Assembly (NCBI GenBank): GCA_023053685.1
Contig: JALIGW010000005.1
Span: 52,390,742-52,454,741, forward strand
Direction: 5' to 3'
DNA length: 64,000 nt
DNA from: Diadophis punctatus similis
Lineage: Eukaryota; Chordata; Lepidosauria; Squamata; Dipsadidae
Of this stretch, positions 58,640 through 64,000 are shown in pieces. The notes under the pieces were generated by a model. The model saw nothing but the letters and a program-made list of their open reading frames with translations, searched no databases and was not told the DNA's origin. The position numbers and the translations under genes were made by a program. Positions within the stretch are counted from its first letter, which is position 1; the number at the start of each line of letters is the position of its first letter.

Positions 58640-58975
58640 GTGGCACTTTTCCAACTAATGCTGGGAATGTGCATTGATCACACTTGTTGATGACCTCGGT
58701 CAGGCTCAGAGTGCATACATCATGGCACTCCTTGGTTCTCTCAGTGGCTTGAAATACCATTGATCATGGTTCCCCTCTGGGCAGTCTCAGGGGGCTAGCT
58801 AGCACTGGAATCACTGCACTATGGCATTCTTCTTTTACCAGGACACATTCCAGTTAGTGTTGGGAGGGAGAAATTTAATGGAGGCCCATGACTTGTGGGG
58901 TTCCTCAAGACTCCACCCTCTACTTACTCTTTTTTTTTAACATCTACATGAAGCTGCTGCATGAGGTTATCTGCT
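58640..58975 (+). mobile_element. L2/CR1 LINE reverse-transcriptase scrap
   Basis: The + strand reads AxxNTIDHGSPLGSL, then further on CGVPQDSTLYLLFFFNIYMKLLHEVI, matching the FDTVDH and CGVPQGSxLSPLLFNIYMKPLGEVI blocks. The YADD block that should follow is replaced by SINE sequence. Decayed. Confidence 0.65.
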
Positions 58976-58984
58976 GGCAGTTCT

Positions 58985-59135
58985 GTAGTGCTACCAGGCA
59001 ATAGTTCTTAGAATTTCAGATAAGTGTCTTTGCCAGCAGGATCTGAAGATGCCAGTGCAGAGACTGAATCTTGCTCTTTTGCATGCAAAGCATGGGTTGT
59101 ACTACTGAACTACAATCCCTCCCTCCCTCCCTAAA
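58985..59135 (-). mobile_element. tRNA-derived SINE, copy A
   Basis: On the minus strand: head 'gggagggattgtagttcagt' (box A type), 'tgctttgcatgcaaaagagc', box-B-like 'gattcagtctctgc', then body. This is the common reptilian tRNA-SINE whose head reads GTAGCTCAGTGGTAGAGCA...GGTTCAATCCC. Confidence 0.7.
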
Positions 59136-59139
59136 GCTG

Positions 59140-59310
59140 CCTTACAGTATATGTTTTGTTCCATTCAGTGAGTACTATCAATCATGGTGGGACAGCGGCT
59201 TTCTAAGTTGGAGATCTTTCTCTGCCTCCTAACTTTAGATCCTCTAAACTGGAGGTGCCAAGGACTGAATGTCGAACACTCTATATGCAAAGCATAACTC
59301 TGCCCATCTG
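59140..59310 (-). mobile_element. tRNA-derived SINE, copy B
   Basis: Same family and orientation as copy A: the box-B/body part 'gacattcagtccttggcacc' on the minus strand and the 3' body 'aacatatactgtaaggcagc' next to the (CCCT)n run at 59117-59132. The two copies are head-to-tail. Confidence 0.6.
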
Positions 59311-59651
59311 CAGTTTACTCATTTTCCAGTCAACATACGTAAATAGTACAAAGGGGTGCAGGGCATTATCAATATGAAAGCAGAAGTAATGTGATTGGGG
59401 AAGTGTGGATAAGTATAAATGTGGACTTATTTATAGTCTGCACTGGTTGGCTACTATTCTGATTCACCAGAAGCTTTTAAATGCATTTTTAAATGCATTT
59501 TTTTAAAAAAAAAGTCCATACATTTATTTGCATTGGTTTTTGATAAAAATATATTTTTTGTCCCTAGCATTTTAACTCTAGCAATCTTGGCTGATCTAAA
59601 AAATAAAACAAGTTTGGATTTGGCTAGTATGTGGAGAGGAAACTTCTAGGT
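59311..59651. other. AT-rich, nothing recognised
   Basis: No gene or nameable repeat. Confidence 0.45.
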
Positions 59652-60086
59652 CAGTGATGGCGAACCTTTTTTTCCTCGGGTGCCGAAAGTACATGCGCAT
59701 GTGCTATCGCACATGCGTGAGTGCCAACACCCATAATTCACTGCCTGGGAAGGGCAAAAACGGCCTCCCCCACCCGCCAAGAGGCCCTCTGGAGGCCGGA
59801 AATGGCCCATTTCCGAACTTCTGGTGGGCCCAGTAGGCCCATTTTTCGCCCTCCCTAGGCTTCAGAGGCTTCCCTGGAGCATGGGGAGGGCAAAAACACC
59901 CTTCACTGTCCCCCCGGAGGCCCTCCAGAAGCCGAAAATTCCCTCCCAGAGCCTCCGTGCAAGCCAAAAATCAGCTGGCCGGCACGCACATGCGCACTGG
60001 AGCTGAGCTAGGCAATGGCTCGCGTGCCGGCAGATATGGCTCCGCGTGCCACCTGTGGCACGCGTGCCATAGGTTCGCCATCACTG
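59652..60086. mobile_element. hAT-type MITE (CAGTGATGGCGAACCT family), copy 2, inverted
   Basis: Starts cagtgatggcgaacct and ends aggttcgccatcactg, 435 bp. The interior ('ggcacgcgtgccat', 'gcagatatggctccgcgtgc') is the complement of copy 1 at 32866-33279, so the two face opposite ways. Flanking octamers TTCTAGGT and TTATGGTA agree at only 4 of 8, so the target duplication is decayed or lost. Confidence 0.88.
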
Positions 60087-60881
60087 TTATGGTAATCAGT
60101 CCTGTAAGTAGACTGGGAGTTTGAAAACTTCCATACTGTTGCTAAAAACATTACAAGATGTACACAAAAAGACAGCAAAAGTCATCTTCGATTCAAAACA
60201 TCCCTTTAATTTATTTCCAATGCATATTTCTCTTGATACTTTTTTGTTACCAAATTTCCCTGGTACAAGATTTTTAAACAGAAGATTTCCTTTTGGAAAC
60301 ACGATTCACAAATAAAATATCTTTTCAGATAAATCTTTGTATATGTATGTCAATGCCAGGAAACTATGTTCACTTATAATGCCCTCATCATTCATTCATT
60401 CATTCATTCATTCATTCATTCATTCATTCATTCATTCATTCATTCATGTTATACCACTATTCATCTTAAACAAGTGATTCTGAATGGCTAGCAATAATTA
60501 AAATATTCCAGGCATTACAAAGAAGAGGTCAGGAACAACAACAACAACAAAATTAATATTTACTTTCTGGCTACCACCAGTCTTTCTGATGTTAAAGTAT
60601 CAGTCTTAAAAAGGCCTTACAATTGTATTATGCATTTGCCATTTCAGGGATAATCTTGGACAGTTACTTTTTAATATGACTCCAAAACGTATCCCTACAA
60701 ATGAGTGCAGTTTTGAAGTGGAAGAGAAACAGCTTTCAGAATTCACATTTTCTTAAAATCTAATGGTTCACCCATCAATGCAGTAGGAATGGTAAGATCA
60801 GCAATGTCATGCAGATTAAGAAAATTCAGAGTCATCAAAGAGCTGGGAAGCAGCCTTCTGAAGTGTTCCACAGAAGAAGAA
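60087..60881. other. AT-rich with (ATTC)n
   Basis: Outside the (ATTC)n array nothing is recognised. Confidence 0.45.
60388..60447. repeat. (ATTC)n microsatellite
   Basis: About 60 bp of uninterrupted tetranucleotide repeat. Confidence 0.97.
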
Positions 60882-61213
60882 TATAATAGAATAGAATTCT
60901 TTATTGGCCAAGTGTGATTGGACACACAAGGAATTTGTCTTTGGTGCATATGCTCTCAGTGTACATAAAAGAAAAGATACATTTGTCAAGAATCATGAGG
61001 TACAACACTTAATGATTGTCATAGGGTACAAATAAGCAATCAGGAAACAATCAATATTAATATAAATCGTAAGGATACAAGCAACAAGTTACAGTCATAC
61101 AGTCATAAGTGGGAGGAGATGGGTGATAGGAACGATGAGAAGACTAATAGTAATAGTAATGCAGCCTTAGTGAATAGTTTGACAGTGGTGAGGGAAGAGC
61201 AGCAGTGTTACCT
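60882..61213 (-). mobile_element. CR1-L3 ('Snake1'-type) LINE 3' end
   Basis: The low-coordinate end is 'agaatataatagaatagaat' followed by 'tctttattggccaagtgtga' and 'ttggacacacaaggaatttg'. This is the complement of a LINE tail ending AATAAAGAATTCTATTCTAT. The body ('gtcataagtgggaggagatg', 'ggaacgatgagaag') agrees with this snake LINE. Published snake surveys link such tails to AATAG microsatellites in colubroids. The family name is from memory. Confidence 0.65.
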
Positions 61214-61301
61214 GGCAGTTGACTAACTGAATTACTTTGATGGCATTTTTTCCTGATGGCAGTTGACTAACTAAAATGCTTTGATGGCATTTTTTCCCCA
61301 T
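61214..61301. repeat. 44-bp tandem duplication
   Basis: 'ggcagttgactaactgaatt...catttttt' at 61214-61257 is repeated with a few substitutions at 61258-61301. Confidence 0.85.
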
Positions 61302-62499
61302 AGGAAGGCATTGGGAGGTCAAAATTAAAAGTGAAGACCACGGTTCCCACTTGCAATGGTTGGGGTTGATCCCCTCCCTACCTTAGTAATAACTTTAAAC
61401 AAGAATACATAACATTGTCCTTGCAGACACAACCTCAAAAAGGAATAAATCTGTAAACCAGAAAGACTTCCTCATGAAAGCCATTTTGTGAGGGAGTCTA
61501 CAACAGGCTTTCACACTTCCAAATATGCCTATTCAGATGTCTACACTGCTTCCCTCATTCACCATACATTGTAGAGGAGCTTGGAGAAACATTTCAGATT
61601 GAGGAAGTGACATAAAATGAAAAGTTGATCACTCCAAGTTTCTTTCCTGACCAACTTTCTTGCAGTAGGGAAAGGGAAACAAAATGTCCATAGTTTGGTC
61701 CTGAGTGGAAAAAAAATGATAGTGAATAATGGGACCTTTGTTGCCTTTATAAATTTATTGAGAAGAATATTCATGTGTGTGTATGTGTATGTATATGTCC
61801 ATGTGTTGGTTTATGTACTCCCTAGATATACAATAAGAATCAGATATTTTAAATAATAACTTATGGCACAGTACTGTATTCTCATGTATAACAATTTTTC
61901 AGTGAAGTATATTTGTGTCATATCTCAAAAAGAGAAAATCCAACCCCTAAAACACACAACCAAACAACCAAAGAAAAAGTGAAATCTTCGTAGCAACCAG
62001 GAGCTTAATTTTCATTAGAGTAGCTATTTGGTAATTAGTCATGCATCATAAATCAAGTCCACAAATCTTCTCTAGGTTTCTTAATTGAAAATTATTGTTT
62101 CTTGTCTGATTGTGCAGCAGTGTTAGAGCATTGTTAGATGCTGAATCCAGCACAAACAGTTTGATACAGTCAGAACTTGATAGATCATTGCCCTGAAGCA
62201 GCTTGTAATGGTGGAGAGGCTGCACATTAAAGATTCCTTCATCAAAATGCAACGGACAAAAGGTAACTGTGGTTCACAAACTAACTTTTGAAGTTTTCTA
62301 ACTATTTGAGAATCATACTTTATTTCTAGAATAAGTTATGGTAAATAGTTGGCAGAGTTTTACTTAGAGAAATTTACTTTCATTAATTCACAGCTTAATT
62401 CAGTTTCCCGACTAGCTATAATATAATTTAACCATCCTAATGTGTTACAGATAATATTAATACAATTATAGATCAAAATTATCTTCTTACCTAAGAGCA
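61302..62499. other. AT-rich, nothing recognised
   Basis: No open frame with a domain and no nameable repeat. Confidence 0.45.
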
Positions 62500-63297
62500 A
62501 TTTTCTGATAATACAAATACTTATTAGAATTTGACAGAGCAGAGGACATAGTGAAGGTATTATGATAGCATGGGCAAAAAATATTGGATATAGTATAGAA
62601 TTAAAAGACTGGGAGAAAATTTGGAATAAAAATCATAAAATAACCAAATCAGCAAAATATAAAGAGAACCAGTATAACATGTTTTACTGGTGGTATATGG
62701 TACCTGCTAGATTAGCGAAGATTTATCCAAATTCAGAACCAAATTGTTGAAAATGTGGTCAAATACAAGGTACCTTCTATCATACATGGTGGTTATGCAC
62801 GGAAACAAAAAAATATTGGATTAAAATTCGTAGATGGATACAGGAAATAATAGGCGGTCAAGTAGAATATACTCCAGAGTTATTTTTGCTAGGGATTGTT
62901 AAAGGGCAATATAATAAAACAACCACATATATTATATTACATATTATAACAGCTGCAATAATAGCATTTGCTCAATACTGGAGACAAAAGAACTTACCCT
63001 CCGAAAATCTAGTAATTAAGAAAATATTGGATTGTGCCAAAATGAACAAATTAACAATTGAACTGAAAGGACAAAAGGATTTGGATATTACGCAATATGG
63101 AAGAAATGGTATGATTGGATCAAAAACAGAAGAATGTAAAAAGCAGTGATAAAATGAAAGTAGAAATAAAATGTATAACTGGAATGTATGAAATATATTT
63201 AGATTGAAATGTAATTATTTGTAAATAATAGGTAAATGAACACAGTTATGTAACAATTATGATTATTTGTTTAATAATAAAAACACAATTTAAAAAA
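62500..63297 (+). mobile_element. L1 LINE 3' end, 5'-truncated
   Basis: ORF2 C-terminus, a short AT-rich 3' UTR and an A-rich end near 63285-63297 ('aaaaacacaatttaaaaaaa'). AATAAA-type signals occur at about 63164 and 63275. The 5' limit is approximate and no target duplication is clear. Confidence 0.8.
62562..63149 (+). pseudogene. L1 ORF2 C-terminal region with one in-frame stop
   Basis: It reads MIAWAKNIGYSIELKDWEKI, YKENQYNMFYWWYMVPARLA, then C-stop-KCGQIQGTFYHTWWLC (the C-x2-C...H-x4-C motif of L1 ORF2), WIQEIIGG, PELFLLGIVKG and a terminal KLTIELKGQKDL. The only break in the frame is TGA at 62748-62750 where the family has TGG (Trp). The rest is open for almost 200 codons, so the copy is less decayed than most here. 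Confidence 0.82.
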
Positions 63298-63355
63298 ATC
63301 ACTCCATTTTTTTTTGTGGACATCTAATGATCTTCCAGATATTTGGACCCTGATC

Positions 63356-63530
63356 TAACAATCCAGTGATGGGTTCTAAATCCCATCGCTACTGGTTCGT
63401 GTGCGCGCTTGCATGTTCGTGACACTTTTGTGCATGCGCAGAAGCGTCCGGAGTAGGTGGGCGGAGCCTCCCGCAGCCTCTGCTACTGGTTCGTAGAACC
63501 GTACCGTAGCAACCCACCGCTGTAACAATC
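63356..63530. mobile_element. Short hAT-type MITE with perfect target duplication
   Basis: The element is 63364-63522 (159 bp). It starts 'cagtgatgggttctaaatcc' and ends 'gtagcaacccaccgctg'. Perfect octamers TAACAATC flank it (63356-63363, 63523-63530). The interior contains 'tgtgcatgcgcagaagcgtc' and inverted 'ctactggttcg' blocks. Confidence 0.92.
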
Positions 63531-63779
63531 CTATTTTTCTAAGACTACTGAGGAAATAAACTCAATCTCCCTTTTTTACTATGCTCAAGATAAATAAGCA
63601 GTGGTCTTGATTTTTATATTTCCCTTTATTACATTTAGTTGATATAGGCCTGAATATTCAAAGAAAGTTATGAAATTAATGTGACAGGTTTTAATATGGA
63701 AATCCTAAAGAAAAGTGAATGCCAAATGTTAAGCTAACATTGCAAATGTATCAAAAGAGCCACATTTTAATGGTAACTC
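63531..63779. other. AT-rich, nothing recognised
   Basis: No gene or nameable repeat. Confidence 0.4.
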
Positions 63780-64000
63780 TGAAAATATCTACAACTCTTT
63801 CTTAGGGTCACACTGAAACCACTTGAACTCCATTGGTACTGATGAAATCACCATCAAGGCAGCTTTACTTGGAACAGCTTATATCTTGTGATGATATACT
63901 TAACACTAACAAACAACAACATCTGCCTACCTCAGGTCCTTGATAAGATAGATAAAAATGCCAAATTCAGTCTGAACAACTGGCTGACTATATGATGAAC
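63780..64000 (+). mobile_element. R4-like LINE C-terminus and 3' UTR, cut by window end
   Basis: IGTDEITIKAALLGTAYIL then stop (63842-63901 region) is the extreme C-terminus of R4/Dong-type LINEs. The UTR 'caacaacatctgcctacctc' and 'aactggctgactatatgatg' matches the copy at 18370-19490 without its MITE. The expected (AAT)n tail would lie just beyond the window. Confidence 0.7.

Noticed and set aside
59652..60086. Target duplication for the second CAGTGATGGCGAACCT MITE
   Set aside because: Flanking octamers agree at only 4 of 8, which I do not count as support.

Overview
This window looks like non-coding nuclear DNA of a squamate reptile, most likely a colubroid snake. It is AT-rich by eye. 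I recognise no host protein-coding exon, rRNA, tRNA or CRISPR array. Open reading frames above about 100 codons are either decayed LINE proteins or by-products of microsatellites and palindromes. The taxon call rests on the repeats seen together: a Bov-B/RTE LINE end with a (TTG)n tail, several CR1 ends, L2/CR1-type squamate LINEs, an L1 ORF2 end, R4/Dong-like LINE ends, tRNA-derived SINEs, and a CR1-L3 ('Snake1'-type) tail with the AATAGAATAG motif. It is inference, not a database result.

Layout. 1-9 kb: mostly unique AT-rich DNA with a hAT MITE fragment, a LINE tail, a SINE, a palindromic TA-flanked MITE (4054-4582) and a CR1 reverse-transcriptase scrap. 9-10.5 kb: hAT-type MITEs, one of them an almost complete 324-bp palindrome (10117-10440). 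12-13.1 kb: minus-strand L2/CR1 LINE with a YADD motif. 15.6-17.5 kb: a MITE, an L2/CR1 tail and a decayed CR1. 18.3-19.5 kb: an R4-like LINE broken by an element made of inverted 15-bp arrays and by a hAT MITE. 20.2 kb: probable solo LTR. 21.5-28.7 kb: dense LINEs (L2/CR1, CR1, R4-like, Bov-B) whose tails run into (AAC)n, (AAT)n and (TTG)n arrays. 28.7-42.4 kb: mostly unique, with a MITE nested in another repeat (32.8-33.5 kb) and a long microsatellite and hairpin cluster (38.5-39.1 kb). 42.4-43.2 kb: a hAT MITE inside the terminal repeat of another MITE. 46.3-47.6 kb: LINE endonuclease remnant. 50.2-52.9 kb: retroelement tail, MITEs, a 770-bp tandem duplication and a (TATC)n array between perfect inverted arms. 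56.6-64 kb: CR1, L2, two SINEs, a MITE, a CR1-L3 tail, an L1 ORF2 end, another MITE and an R4-like end cut by the window edge.

No genes work together here. What can be read is the order of insertion: MITEs lie inside older LINEs, SINEs and other MITEs, and eight of the hAT-type copies have readable 8-bp target duplications, six of them perfect. The most unusual structures are the inverted 15-bp arrays (18701-19040), the perfect hairpins next to microsatellites (38943-38994 and 51981-52114), the tandem duplication that captured half a MITE (51747-52790), and the MITE palindromes carrying TGCGCATGCGCA. I found no convincing new biological system.
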